64,000 bases of DNA from Streptomyces griseicoloratus. Its GTDB lineage: Bacteria; Actinomycetota; Actinomycetes; Streptomycetales; Streptomycetaceae. The notes below the pieces were generated by a model that was given only the letters and a program-made list of their open reading frames with translations, made no database searches and had not been told where the DNA came from. The position numbers were made by a program, and so were the translations under genes. Shown piece by piece: positions 25,469-34,385 of the stretch (its first letter is position 1; the number at the start of each line of letters is the position of its first letter). The stretch covers positions 124,001-188,000 of the forward strand of contig NZ_JACVQF010000238.1 of the NCBI RefSeq assembly GCF_014534645.1. Direction: 5' to 3'.

Positions 25469-26613
25469 TGGCCCCAAGCAAGGTTCTCGCCGGCGCCCGG
25501 GTGGTACTGCCCACCGGGACCGTGGACGACGGCCGCGTGATCGTCGAGGGCCCGCGGATCACGGACACGGCACCCCCGGACGCGGAGGTCGTCGACGTCA
25601 CGGGCCACTGGGTGGTCCCCGGCTTCGTCGACATCCACAACCACGGAGGCGGCGGCGCCTCCTTCGCCGGCGGCACCCCCGAGGACATCCTCCAGGGCGT
25701 CCGCACCCACCGCCTGCACGGCACCACCACGCTGGTCGCCTCCGCGGTCACCGGCGACCTGGACTTCCTCGCCCGGCACGCCGGGGTGCTCGCCGAGCTG
25801 GCCCAGCAGGGCGACATCGCCGGCATCCACTTCGAGGGGCCGTTCATCTCCCCGTGCCGCAAGGGCGCGCACGACGAGCAGCTGCTGCGCGACCCCGACC
25901 CGGCCGAGGTCCGCAAGCTGATCGACGCGGCACACGGCCACGCGAAGATGATGACGCTGGCCACCGAGCTGCCGGGCGGCCTGAACTCCGTACGGCTGCT
26001 GGCCGAGCACGGCGTGATCGCGGCGGTCGGGCACACGGACGCGACGTACGAGCAGACGCTCCAGGCCGTCGACGCGGGCGCGACCGTCGCCACGCACCTG
26101 TTCAACGCCATGCCCCCGATCGGCCACCGCGCCCCCGGCCCGATCACCGCCCTGCTGGAGGACGAGCGGGTCACCGTCGAGCTGATCAACGACGGCACCC
26201 ATCTGCACCCGGCCGCGCTCCAGCTGGCCTTCCACCACGCGGGCGCCGCCCGGGTCGCCTTCATCACCGACGCGATGGACGCGGCCGGCTTCGGGGACGG
26301 CCGCTACATGCTCGGCCCGATGGAAGTCGAGGTCGCCGACGGCGTCGCCCGGCTGGTGGAGGGCGGCTCGATCGCCGGCTCCACGCTCACCCTGGATCGC
26401 GCCTTCAAGCGGGCGGTGACGGTGGACGGGCTGCCCGTGGAGGACGTGGTGGCGGCGATCTCCGCCAACCCGGCCCGGCTGCTCGGCATGGCCGACCGGA
26501 TCGGTTCGCTCGAGCCCGGCAAGGACGCCGACCTGGTGGTGCTGGACTCCGGCTTCGACCTGGTGGGCGTCATGCGCCGGGGTGAATGGGTGGTCGATCC
26601 CCAACTGGGCTGA
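25468..26613 (+). CDS. nagA: N-acetylglucosamine-6-phosphate deacetylase
   Basis: A 381-aa amidohydrolase converting GlcNAc-6-P to glucosamine-6-P and acetate. Metal ligands are visible in GFVDIHNHGGGG (His57, His59), HFEGPF, the AAVGHTDATYEQT histidine, THLFNAMPP, and the catalytic aspartate in FITDAMDAAG. It is translationally coupled to nagK (TGATG) with GGAGGT upstream. It takes the product of both NagK and MurQ, so it links the GlcNAc and MurNAc branches seen in this window. Confidence 0.95.
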   Translation: MAPSKVLAGARVVLPTGTVDDGRVIVEGPRITDTAPPDAEVVDVTGHWVVPGFVDIHNHGGGGASFAGGTPEDILQGVRTHRLHGTTTLVASAVTGDLDFLARHAGVLAELAQQGDIAGIHFEGPFISPCRKGAHDEQLLRDPDPAEVRKLIDAAHGHAKMMTLATELPGGLNSVRLLAEHGVIAAVGHTDATYEQTLQAVDAGATVATHLFNAMPPIGHRAPGPITALLEDERVTVELINDGTHLHPAALQLAFHHAGAARVAFITDAMDAAGFGDGRYMLGPMEVEVADGVARLVEGGSIAGSTLTLDRAFKRAVTVDGLPVEDVVAAISANPARLLGMADRIGSLEPGKDADLVVLDSGFDLVGVMRRGEWVVDPQLG

Positions 26614-26742
26614 TCCGTCCGGCGAGTCGGCCGACGGTGGCCGGTCCGGGGCTGGGCCGGCCGCCGTCTGTTTGGCATGATCGTGCCCCCGGAACAACTC
26701 CGGGGCGACGACGGACGCAGGCAATCGGGGGAGGTCGGCACG

Positions 26743-27672
26743 GTGATCCTCACGGTCACGCTGAACACCGCTCTCGACATCACCTACCGCGTGCGTGGCC
26801 TGAGGCCGCACACCTCCCACCGCGTCACCGAGGTGACGGAACGTCCCGGCGGCAAGGGGCTGAATGTGGCCCGGGTGCTCGCGGCCCTCGGGCACGAGGT
26901 GACGGTCACGGGCTTCGCGGGCGGGGCCACCGGACACGCCGTGCGGGACGGGCTCACCGCCGAGCCGGCCGTGACGGACGCGCTGGTGCCGATCGCCGGC
27001 GCCAGCCGCCGCACGATCGCCGTCGTGGACGAGCTCACCGGCGACACCACCCAGCTCAACGAGCCCGGCCCGGCCATCGCGCCCGCGGAGTGGAACGCCT
27101 TCCAGGAGGTCTACGCGGATCTGCTCCCCGACGTCTCCGCGGTCGCCCTGTGCGGCAGCCTGCCGCCGGGCGTGCCGGTGGGCGCGTACGCCGGGCTGGT
27201 GCGGACGGCGCGTGCCGCCGGGGTTCCCGTCCTCCTGGACACCAGCGGGGAGCCGCTGCGCCGGGGCGTCGCCGCCCGCCCGGACATGATCAAGCCGAAC
27301 GCCGACGAACTGGCCGAGCTGACCGGCTCGCACGAGCCGCTGCGGGCCACCCGGGACGCCCGGCGCCGCGGCGCCCACGCGGTCGTCGCCTCGCTCGGCA
27401 CCGAGGGGCTGCTCGCCGTGACGCCCGAGGGCCACTGGCGGGCCGCGCCGCCCGCCCGGGTCCGCGGCAACCCGACCGGCGCCGGCGACTCGGCGGTCGC
27501 GGGCCTGCTCGCGGGACTGGTCGAGCACCTGGCCTGGCCGGACCGGCTGGCCCGCGCGGTCGCCCTGTCGGCGGCGACGGTGCTGGCCCCGGCGGCCGGC
27601 GAGTTCGACCGCCCGGCGTACGAGGAGCTGCTGGGCCAGGTGACGGTGACGGCGGAGGCCAGCGCGGCCTAG
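26743..27672 (+). CDS. PfkB-family 1-phosphofructokinase-type hexose kinase
   Basis: A 309-aa ribokinase-fold kinase beginning MILTVTLNTALDITY, the opening typical of 1-phosphofructokinase and tagatose-6-P kinase. It has the PfkB signature 1 RPGGKGLNVARVLAALG and signature 2 GNPTGAGDSAVAGLLAG with the catalytic Asp. The GTG at 26743 is chosen because GGGGAGG is about 10 nt upstream; 22 extra residues of the longer frame are unlike the family. It sits 129 bp after nagA and may share in amino-sugar catabolism (for example phosphorylating fructose-6-P or tagatose-6-P). Substrate unproved. Confidence 0.85.
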   Translation: MILTVTLNTALDITYRVRGLRPHTSHRVTEVTERPGGKGLNVARVLAALGHEVTVTGFAGGATGHAVRDGLTAEPAVTDALVPIAGASRRTIAVVDELTGDTTQLNEPGPAIAPAEWNAFQEVYADLLPDVSAVALCGSLPPGVPVGAYAGLVRTARAAGVPVLLDTSGEPLRRGVAARPDMIKPNADELAELTGSHEPLRATRDARRRGAHAVVASLGTEGLLAVTPEGHWRAAPPARVRGNPTGAGDSAVAGLLAGLVEHLAWPDRLARAVALSAATVLAPAAGEFDRPAYEELLGQVTVTAEASAA

Positions 27673-28643
27673 CTGCGCTTGACCTGGCCTTCCTTCAGCC
27701 AGAACTGGTCCAGCAGGACGTTGCACTTGTCTCCGTCCTGGCAGGACAGCGAGATCGTGTTGGTGCCCTTGTTGAGGGTCGGCCAGGCGTAGGTCTCGGT
27801 CCAGCCCTTGGCGAAGTCGCCGTCCTCGGCGCGGGCGAAGTTGCCCAGGTTCAGCTTGTTGCCGAACTCCTTGCCGTTGACCGTCAGCGTCATCGACTGG
27901 TCCTCGCCGGCCGCGCTGTAGCGGGCGAAGAGGGTGTAGGCGCCGTCCTTCGGGATGCCGTCGACCGTCCAGGTGACGGAGGCGCCGGACTGGTTGAGGT
28001 TGGCCACGTAGACGCCGCCGTCCGACTCGGCGCCCTGGACGTCGGACGCGGTCGTCACGCCCGGCGAGAGCCGCAGCGCCTTCGCGTCGATCGTCGGCAG
28101 CTCCACCTCGTCCTCGGCGCTGCTGCTCGCCGACGGGCTCGGGTCGGTGGTCTGGGACTGGGTCGGCGTGGTGTCGCCGCCGGCCTCGTTGCCGCCGTTG
28201 TCGTCGTCCGAGCCGCTGCTCGTCATGGCCACGGCGATGCCGATCACGACGGCGGCGACCACGGCGACGGCACCGATCAGCAGGCCCTTGGTGTTGGGCC
28301 CCCGGCCTCGGCCGCCGCCCGTGCCCCCGCCGCGCGACGGCTGCTGCGGGGCGGCCGGGGCGCCGCCGCCCGGGAGCGTCTCCGGCGCCGCGTAGTGCGC
28401 GTTCGGACGGCCGTAGGCGCCCTGCTGCTGCGGGGCCGCCTGGCCGTACGCGGCGGTCGGGCCGGCCTGGCCCTGCGGCGCGCCGTACTGCCGTGTGCCG
28501 ACGGGACGCACCCGGTTGACCGAGTTCGGGTAGCCGTAGCCCCCGGACGGCGGCTGGGCCCCGTTGGCCTGCCCGTCGGCGTACAGGTAGCCGAACGGGT
28601 CGTCGTCCTCGGGCGTGCTCGCGCCGTTGTTGCCGGGCGTCAT
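27669..28643 (-). CDS. membrane-anchored protein with a CBM35-like carbohydrate-binding domain
   Basis: A 324-aa protein. A Gly/Pro/Gln-rich cytoplasmic region (1-115) leads to one transmembrane helix (LLIGAVAVVAAVVIGIAVAM, about 120-140), an acidic Ser/Thr-rich linker, and a beta-sandwich of about 130 residues (SDGGVYVANLNQSGASVTWT, YTLFARYSAAGEDQSMTLTV, ISLSCQDGDKCNVLLDQFWL) like CBM35/CBM6. It probably binds a wall or extracellular polysaccharide. The last 4 bp overlap the convergent PfkB gene. It is downstream of cdgB in the same direction, separated by 119 bp. Confidence 0.75.
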   Translation of the reverse strand: MTPGNNGASTPEDDDPFGYLYADGQANGAQPPSGGYGYPNSVNRVRPVGTRQYGAPQGQAGPTAAYGQAAPQQQGAYGRPNAHYAAPETLPGGGAPAAPQQPSRGGGTGGGRGRGPNTKGLLIGAVAVVAAVVIGIAVAMTSSGSDDDNGGNEAGGDTTPTQSQTTDPSPSASSSAEDEVELPTIDAKALRLSPGVTTASDVQGAESDGGVYVANLNQSGASVTWTVDGIPKDGAYTLFARYSAAGEDQSMTLTVNGKEFGNKLNLGNFARAEDGDFAKGWTETYAWPTLNKGTNTISLSCQDGDKCNVLLDQFWLKEGQVKRS

Positions 28644-28762
28644 CCCTAGGTCTCCTAACCAGGTGCGGTGCGTTTGCGGTTCGAGTGGTGAGAGGGCGAG
28701 CCTACCCGCTCCGGATGACCCGAACGGGTGACTCCGACCGCATCAACTCGCTGACCTGGGGA

Positions 28763-30424
28763 TCATCCCGCACGGCGGTGCTGTTTGGGACGAGATCGTT
28801 TCTCGACGTACATCCGTTCGTCAGCGGACTTCAGGACCTCGTCCGCCGTCATGCCGCAGTGGGCCCACCCGATGCCGAAGCTGGCGCCGACGCGGACGGC
28901 CCGTCCCTCGGCCCGGATCGGCTGGATGATCTCGTTGCGCAGCCGTACGGCGAGGTCCTGTGCGTCGGCCCGGCCGAGCCCGTCGGCGAGGATCACGAAC
29001 TCGTCGCCGCCGAGCCGGGCCACGGTGTCGCCGTCTCGCACGCCGCCGCCGAGCCGCCGGGCGACCTCGATGAGGACGGCGTCGCCCGCGTTGTGCCCGA
29101 ACCGGTCGTTGATCGACTTGAAGCCGTCCAGGTCGCAGAAGAAGACCGCCAGCCCCTTTGTGCCGTCGTCCCGGTCGCCCTCGGGGGCCACGACGTGCAC
29201 GTGGTGGTCGTAGGCCCCGTAGGGATCGGTGGTGGAGCCGAAGTCGAAGGAGTGGCCGCCGGAGTCGAACAGGGCGTGCCCGAAGGCCGCGTCCATGGTG
29301 TCCGGCACGGCGTCGCTCGCGGACTGGGGACGCCGGCACAGCCGGGCGGACAGGCGCGAACGCAGCTCGGCGGAGTTCGGCAGGCCGGTGAGGGAGTCGT
29401 GGGAGGCGCGGTGGGCGAGCTGGAGCTCGCGGCGCTTGCGCTCCTCGATGTCCTCGACGTGGGTCAGCAGGAAGCGGGGGCCGTCGGCGGCGTCGGCGAC
29501 GACGCTGTTGCGCAGGGAGACCCACACGTACGTGCCGTCGCGGCGGCCGAGTCTGAGTTCCGCCCGCCCGCCCTCGGCCGAGGTGCGCAGCAGCGTGCCT
29601 ATGTCCTCGGGGTGGACGAGGTCGGAGAAGGAGTAGCGGCGCATCGCGGAGGCGGGCCGGCCGAGCAGCCGGCACAGGGCGTCGTTGGTGCGCAGGATCC
29701 GCCCGTGCTGGTCGCCGCCCATCTCGGCGATGGCCATGCCGGAGGGGGCGTACTCGAACGCCTGCCGGAAGCTCTCCTCGCTGGCCCGGAGGGCCTGCTG
29801 CTCGCGCTCCAGGCGGACCAGGGCGCGCTGCATGTTGGACCTCAGCCGGGCGTTGCTGATCGCGATCGCGGCCTGGAAGGCGTACATCTGCAAAGCCTCG
29901 CGGCCCCAGGCGCCCGGCCGGCGGCCGTTGCGCGGCCGGTCCACGGAGAGCACGCCGATCAGCTCGCCGCTCGATCCGCCGCCCTGCGGTCCGGGCGCGT
30001 ACATGGGGGCGAAGAGCCGGTCCGAGGGGTGCCACTCGTCCTCGAAGCGGGGTGCGGGTCCGTCGGTGTACCACTGCGGGACGTCGTCGTCGTCGAGGAC
30101 CCAGCCCTCGGTGTGGGGTATGAAGACCAGGTCGCCCCACTGCTCGCCCATGCCCAGCCTGCGGTCCCAGGACTCGCGGGAGCCGACCCGGCCGGTGATC
30201 AGGGCCTCGGCTGCCTGGTTGCCGGAGAAGGCTGCGACGACGAGGTCGCCGTCGGCGCGGACCAGGTTCACGCACGCCAGCTCGTACCCGAGGGCGTGGA
30301 CGACGCCGTCGGCGACGGTCTGCAGGGTGTCCGCCAGGCTGCGGGCCGTGTTCATGTCGGCCATGACCTGGTGGAGCTGCCGCAGGGACGCAAGGCGGAC
30401 GTAGGGCTCCGACTCGGTCTCCAT
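28763..30424 (-). CDS. cdgB: GAF-PAS-GGDEF diguanylate cyclase
   Basis: A 553-aa cytoplasmic sensor cyclase. The GAF-like domain covers about 20-180, the PAS/PAC domain about 200-320 (EESFRQAFEYAPSGMAIAEM, FSDLVHPEDI), and the GGDEF domain the C-terminal 170 residues with RLGGDEFVILAD. An intact inhibitory RxxD site (RDGD) lies five residues before GGDEF, so the enzyme should make cyclic di-GMP and be feedback-inhibited. From memory it matches SCO4281 CdgB, a BldD target affecting development. The ATG at 30424 has GGGAGGG upstream; the longer frame is rejected. Confidence 0.9.
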   Translation of the reverse strand: METESEPYVRLASLRQLHQVMADMNTARSLADTLQTVADGVVHALGYELACVNLVRADGDLVVAAFSGNQAAEALITGRVGSRESWDRRLGMGEQWGDLVFIPHTEGWVLDDDDVPQWYTDGPAPRFEDEWHPSDRLFAPMYAPGPQGGGSSGELIGVLSVDRPRNGRRPGAWGREALQMYAFQAAIAISNARLRSNMQRALVRLEREQQALRASEESFRQAFEYAPSGMAIAEMGGDQHGRILRTNDALCRLLGRPASAMRRYSFSDLVHPEDIGTLLRTSAEGGRAELRLGRRDGTYVWVSLRNSVVADAADGPRFLLTHVEDIEERKRRELQLAHRASHDSLTGLPNSAELRSRLSARLCRRPQSASDAVPDTMDAAFGHALFDSGGHSFDFGSTTDPYGAYDHHVHVVAPEGDRDDGTKGLAVFFCDLDGFKSINDRFGHNAGDAVLIEVARRLGGGVRDGDTVARLGGDEFVILADGLGRADAQDLAVRLRNEIIQPIRAEGRAVRVGASFGIGWAHCGMTADEVLKSADERMYVEKRSRPKQHRRAG

Positions 30425-30553
30425 GCTCGCCCTCCCCCCGAGACCTCGCAGCGAATCAAGGGTTCTCTTCGGCGTATCGTCCTGGCAGCTTCCCCGCCAC
30501 TGAATCACAGCGCGCTGCCCACTCGGTACACAGGGTCAACAATTACTGCCTCT

Positions 30554-30569
30554 TGTGACTCAAGTCACA
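30554..30569. promoter_or_regulatory. BldD-box-like palindrome upstream of cdgB
   Basis: TGTGACTCAAGTCACA has 7-bp perfect arms around two bases and lies about 130 bp upstream of the cdgB start, in a noticeably AT-richer stretch. BldD boxes, as I remember them, are AGTGA...TCACC-like inverted repeats. The rest of 30425-30727 shows no gene. Confidence 0.6.
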
Positions 30570-30727
30570 GCAAAACGTGAACAATTGAATGATGTTTCTG
30601 CGATTTTCCCGTGCGTTTACTGAACGCAAATGTCTTAGGTGTGCACGCGACTCCGCCGGTGGTCCTAGGTCCCGCCTCGGACCGGGGCCCGATGCGGGGC
30701 GCCCGGGGCGGCGATTAGCGTGACGAC

Positions 30728-31327
30728 GTGCCGAACACACCCTCCCCCACCCTCGCCGCCGTCCCCGCCCCGACGTTGCCGTCACCGGCCGCCGGGCATG
30801 CTGAGGGGGTGAGCAACGACGAGTTCCGCGCCGCCATGTCCCGGCTGGCCTCGGGCGTGGTCCTGGTGACCGCGCAGGAGCCGCCGCTCGACCCCGACGA
30901 CCCGCACGCCCCGCGCGGCGAGGACGTCGGGATGACGGCCACGGCGTTCGTGTCGGTGTCCCTCGACCCGCCGCTGGTGCTGGTCAGCCTGCGCGAGGGC
31001 TCCCGGATGGACGACCTGCTCACCGAACAGCCGCTGTGGGCGGTCTCCGTCCTGTCCGAGAGCCAGCGCCACATCGCCGGCCGCTTCGCGATGAAGGGCC
31101 GCGTCAGCGACCGGCTGCTCTTCGAGGACATCCCCTACACGCGGGGCGAGGCGACCGGCGCGCCGCTGGTGGGCGGGGCCCTCGCGACCCTGGAGTGCCG
31201 GACCGAGCAGCGCGTGCCCTCCGGCGACCACACGCTGGTGATCGGCCGGGTGCTCGCCGCCCGGGTGCCGAGCGCGGACGGGAGGCCGCTGGCGTACTTC
31301 CGGGGGCGGTACCGGCAGCTGGGCTGA
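30728..31327 (+). CDS. flavin reductase-like FMN-binding protein
   Basis: A 199-aa protein of the flavin reductase (DIM6/NTAB) family: SRLASGVVLVTAQEP, GMTATAFVSVSLDPPLVLVSL, SVLSESQRHIAGRFA and HTLVIGRVLAARV. It reduces free FMN/FAD with NAD(P)H or acts as the small component of a two-component monooxygenase, but no oxygenase partner is adjacent. The GTG at 30728 lies 6 nt after TAGCGT (30716-30721), supporting a leaderless start there. A GTG at 30809 would drop a proline-rich 27-residue head and remains possible. Confidence 0.8.
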   Translation: MPNTPSPTLAAVPAPTLPSPAAGHAEGVSNDEFRAAMSRLASGVVLVTAQEPPLDPDDPHAPRGEDVGMTATAFVSVSLDPPLVLVSLREGSRMDDLLTEQPLWAVSVLSESQRHIAGRFAMKGRVSDRLLFEDIPYTRGEATGAPLVGGALATLECRTEQRVPSGDHTLVIGRVLAARVPSADGRPLAYFRGRYRQLG

Positions 31328-31328
31328 G

Positions 31329-31377
31329 CCGCGGCCCGGGCGGCGGCCGGCAGCGGGCGTCACGGGCCGGGCCGCGG
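31329..31377. terminator. bidirectional hairpin after the flavin reductase gene
   Basis: CCGCGGCCCGG (31329-31339) pairs with CCGGGCCGCGG (31367-31377) around a 27-nt loop, between convergent genes. Confidence 0.5.
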
Positions 31378-31394
31378 GCCGGCGGCGCCGCTGC

Positions 31395-31832
31395 TCAGGA
31401 CCAGTTCTTCGGGGAGCGTCCGCGCTTGGTCTCCGAGCGCTGCTTCTTCTCCCGCAGCCGGCGTTCGTTGATGCCGCGCGGGATGCGCGTCGGTCTGCGG
31501 GGCTTGGGCGGGGGCGCGGTGGCCTCGGCGAGCAGGGCCGCGAGACGTACGGCGGCGGCCTCGCGGTTGCGCCACTGGGACCGGTGCTCGGAGGCGCGCA
31601 CGGTGACCACTCCGTCGGTCAGCCGGCCGGCCAGCCGCTCCAGCGCCCGCCGCTTCCACACCTCGGGCAGCGCCTCGGTCCGCGCCAGGTCGAAGCGGAG
31701 CTCCACCGCCGTGTCCGTGGTGTTGACGTGCTGTCCGCCGGGCCCCGACGACCGCGAGAAACGCCACATGAGCTCGGCCTCCGGGAGGGAGACGGAGCCT
31801 CTGACGACATGGGGTCCGGACATGCCGTCCAT
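31395..31832 (-). CDS. arfB: ArfB/YaeJ-like peptidyl-tRNA hydrolase (GGQ release-factor domain)
   Basis: A 145-aa protein consisting of a release-factor domain 3 with the catalytic loop [15 protein letters not shown] and a basic C-terminal tail ([24 protein letters not shown]) like that which inserts in the mRNA channel of stalled ribosomes. It should hydrolyse peptidyl-tRNA to rescue non-stop complexes. Two ATGs (31832 and 31823) are equally possible. It is divergent from terD. Confidence 0.88.
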   Translation of the reverse strand: MDGMSGPHVVRGSVSLPEAELMWRFSRSSGPGGQHVNTTDTAVELRFDLARTEALPEVWKRRALERLAGRLTDGVVTVRASEHRSQWRNREAAAVRLAALLAEATAPPPKPRRPTRIPRGINERRLREKKQRSETKRGRSPKNWS

Positions 31833-31978
31833 GTTCCCGCCCGCGCCCGGCCCGCGTCACCCGAATATCCCGGGTAAAGAAAGTAAAGAGACCAGGAACC
31901 TTGCGTACCCCTCTCGTCGTTCATGGGGGTAGCTGTAACTTTCTTGCCGTACGTAAACGAGGGAAGGGACTCCCAACA

Positions 31979-32554
31979 ATGGCTGTAAGCCTGTCCAAGG
32001 GTGGCAACGTCTCGCTCACCAAGGAGGCTCCGGGCCTGACCGCCGTCACCGTGGGCCTCGGCTGGGACGTCCGCACCACCACCGGCACCGACTTCGACCT
32101 CGACGCGTCCGCCATCGCGGTCAACCCGCAGGGCAAGGTCTACTCGGACGCCCACTTCGTCTTCTTCAACAACAAGCAGACCCCGGACAACACGATCGTC
32201 CACACGGGCGACAACCGCACGGGTGAGGGCGCCGGCGACGACGAGGCGATCAACGTCAACCTCGCCGCCCTCCCGGCCGACGTCGACAAGGTCGTCTTCC
32301 CGGTCTCGATCTACGACGCCGAGAACCGCTCGCAGAACTTCGGCCAGGTCCGCAACGCCTACATCCGCATCATCAACCAGGCCGGCGGCGCCGAGATCGC
32401 CCGCTACGACCTGTCGGAGGACGCGGCGACCGAGACCGCCATGGTCTTCGGCGAGCTGTACCGCAACGGCGCGGAGTGGAAGTTCCGCGCCGTCGGCCAG
32501 GGCTACGCCTCGGGCCTGGTCGGCATCGCCCAGGACTTCGGCGTGAACGTCTGA
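31979..32554 (+). CDS. terD: TerD-family calcium-binding stress protein
   Basis: A 191-aa TerD-domain protein: [20 protein letters not shown], the acidic Ca-binding segment [22 protein letters not shown] with [15 protein letters not shown], and [20 protein letters not shown]. Members are linked to tellurite and general stress and to development in streptomycetes; no other ter genes are adjacent. GAGGGAAGGGAC serves as the ribosome-binding site. A strong terminator follows. Confidence 0.95.
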   Translation: MAVSLSKGGNVSLTKEAPGLTAVTVGLGWDVRTTTGTDFDLDASAIAVNPQGKVYSDAHFVFFNNKQTPDNTIVHTGDNRTGEGAGDDEAINVNLAALPADVDKVVFPVSIYDAENRSQNFGQVRNAYIRIINQAGGAEIARYDLSEDAATETAMVFGELYRNGAEWKFRAVGQGYASGLVGIAQDFGVNV

Positions 32555-32574
32555 CGGACGGCACCCCGGCACAG

Positions 32575-32612
32575 CGCCGGAGCCCCGGCCCGTGGGGGCC
32601 GGGGCTCCGGCG
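32575..32612 (+). terminator. intrinsic terminator of terD
   Basis: A perfect 17-bp stem (32575-32591 with 32596-32612) and a 4-nt loop begin 20 nt after the stop codon. Confidence 0.92.
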
Positions 32613-32634
32613 TCTTCACGACCGGAAGGCGCGA

Positions 32635-32705
32635 GGGTCCGGTCTGCCCCGTGTAACGCCCGGGGTCCGGTCCGCCCTGCGTTACTCCGGGGGTCCGATC
32701 CGCCC
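32635..32705. repeat. three 28-bp tandem repeat units
   Basis: GGGTCCGGTCTGCCC, GGGTCCGGTCCGCCC and GGGTCCGATCCGCCC start at 32635, 32663 and 32691, exactly 28 bp apart, in the terD to GNAT-Nudix gap. Confidence 0.9.
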
Positions 32706-32752
32706 GGCGGGAACGCCGGAAAGGCCGTGCGCCCCCGCGGTACCGTGCCCGC

Positions 32753-33709
32753 GTGATCCTCACCCCGCTCCGCGTCACCCCCGACCGCGACATCCCGGGC
32801 CCGCTGCTCACCGAACTCACCGCCCTCCACGCCTCGAACCGCGCCTTCCACGCCCTCGGCGGCGACTTCCCCGACCCGGACGACATCCGTCCGGAGCAGG
32901 TGGCGGCGGCGCTGGCCGAGGAGTTGGCGGAACCCGGCGCCGAGGTGCTGCTCGCCAGGGACGCGGGCCGGCTGGTGGGGGTCGCCGTCACCCTCGGCCA
33001 CCACCCCGACCCGGCCGACCCGGACCCGTGGATCGGGCTGCTGATGGTGGACGGGGGCCTGCGCCGGCGGGGATACGGCAGGCGGCTCGCGTCCCTGGTG
33101 GAGGACCGCTTCCGCGCCGCGGGCCGCACCGCCGTGCGCCTCGCCGTCCTCGACGGCAACACCGGTGGACTCGCCTTCTGGACGGCCCTCGGCTACGAGA
33201 CCGTCGACCGCCGCCCCGACCTGCGACGCGGCCGCCCCTGCGCGGTGCTGCGCAAGCCGCTGCGCACCCCGCGCCGCGCCGCCCGCGTCGTCGTAAGCGA
33301 CCCCGAGGGCGCGGTCTTCCTCTTCCGGTACGACAACGCCGAGGTCGGCGTGCACTGGGCGCCGCCCGGCGGCGGCCTGGAGGCGGACGAGAGCCCCCGC
33401 GAGGGCGCCCTGCGCGAACTGCGCGAGGAGACCGGCTGGACGGACCTGGAGCCGGGGCCCCTGCTGTGCACCTGGGAACACGACTTCACGCACCTGAGCG
33501 TCGGCCCCGTCCGCCAGCACGAGCACGTCTACCTCGCCCACGGTCCGCACCGCGAGCCGACCGGTGCCCGGCTCGCCGCCGCGCATGCCGCGGACGGCAT
33601 CCTCACCTGGCGGTGGTGGAGCCGCGAGGAACTCGCCGAGGCACCCGAGCCCCTGTGGCCGCCGGAACTGGCCCGCCTGCTCGACGAGTTCGACGAGTTC
33701 GACGACTGA
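32753..33709 (+). CDS. GNAT acetyltransferase / Nudix hydrolase fusion
   Basis: A 318-aa two-domain protein. Residues about 1-165 are GNAT (WIGLLMVDGGLRRRGYGRRL is the acetyl-CoA loop, then NTGGLAFWTALGYETVDRRP). Residues about 175-310 are Nudix with the full box GGGLEADESPREGALREL continuing REETGW, matching GX5EX7REUXEEXGU. It would acetylate one substrate and hydrolyse a nucleoside diphosphate derivative; neither is known. The GTG start is 6 nt after TACCGT (32741-32746), so leaderless initiation is likely. It is convergent with senR. Confidence 0.85.
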   Translation: MILTPLRVTPDRDIPGPLLTELTALHASNRAFHALGGDFPDPDDIRPEQVAAALAEELAEPGAEVLLARDAGRLVGVAVTLGHHPDPADPDPWIGLLMVDGGLRRRGYGRRLASLVEDRFRAAGRTAVRLAVLDGNTGGLAFWTALGYETVDRRPDLRRGRPCAVLRKPLRTPRRAARVVVSDPEGAVFLFRYDNAEVGVHWAPPGGGLEADESPREGALRELREETGWTDLEPGPLLCTWEHDFTHLSVGPVRQHEHVYLAHGPHREPTGARLAAAHAADGILTWRWWSREELAEAPEPLWPPELARLLDEFDEFDD

Positions 33710-33746
33710 GCGGACCGGCAGCCGCCGGGCACCCCGGCCGGTGCCG

Positions 33747-34385
33747 TCACGGCAGCAGGCGCTGCTCCTTCGCCACGGCGACCGCGCCCGCGCGGGTGTC
33801 GACGCCCAGCTTGTCGTAGATGCGGCGCAGATGGGTCTTCACCGTGGCCTCGCTGATGAACAGGGCCCGGGCGATCTCCCGGTTGCCGAGGCCGCGGGCG
33901 AGCTGGGCCAGGATGTCCCGCTCGCGGTCGGTGAGGGAGGGCCGCGGACTGCGCATGTTGGCCATGACCCGGCTGGCGACCGGCCCGGACAGCGCCGTAC
34001 GGCCCTGGGCGGCGGCGTGGATCGCGGCGAACAGCTCCTCAGGGCGCTCGGCCTTGAGGAGGTAGCCGGTCGCGCCCGCCTCGATGGCGCGGGTGATGTC
34101 GGCGTCGGTGTCGTAGGTGGTGAGGACCAGGACGTGCGGGGTCGTGCCGGGGGCGGCCGTGAGGCGGCGGGTGGTCTCCACACCGTCGATGCCCTCGCCG
34201 AGCTGGAGGTCCATCAGCACCACGTCCGGCGTGAGCTTCGCGGCGAGCGCCAGCGCCTCCTCGCCGGTGCCCGCCTCGCCGACCACCTCGATGCCGGGGG
34301 CGCTGTCGAGCAGGGCCAGCAGGCCGGCCCGTACGACGATGTGGTCGTCGCAGACCAGGATGCGCACGGGGTCGGGAGCGGTCAT
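33747..34385 (-). CDS. senR: NarL/LuxR-type response regulator, SenR
   Basis: A 212-aa regulator. The receiver domain has the acidic pair in LVCDDHIVVRAGL and the phosphoacceptor Asp59 in VVLMDLQLG. The LuxR HTH spans about 145-210 (LTDRERDILAQLARGLGNREIARAL, ATVKTHLRRIYDKLGV; quoted in parts). The ATG overlaps the senS stop (ATGA). Arrangement with senS and a divergent hbpS is that of the SenS-SenR redox system of S. reticuli and S. coelicolor, which responds to haem and oxidative stress through HbpS. Confidence 0.88.
   Translation of the reverse strand: MTAPDPVRILVCDDHIVVRAGLLALLDSAPGIEVVGEAGTGEEALALAAKLTPDVVLMDLQLGEGIDGVETTRRLTAAPGTTPHVLVLTTYDTDADITRAIEAGATGYLLKAERPEELFAAIHAAAQGRTALSGPVASRVMANMRSPRPSLTDRERDILAQLARGLGNREIARALFISEATVKTHLRRIYDKLGVDTRAGAVAVAKEQRLLP

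Noticed and set aside
24484-27726. 1,080-aa open frame on the minus strand opposite nagK-nagA-pfkB
   Set aside because: Long antisense frames are expected at this GC content; the opposite strand encodes three well-conserved enzymes and the antisense product is low-complexity.
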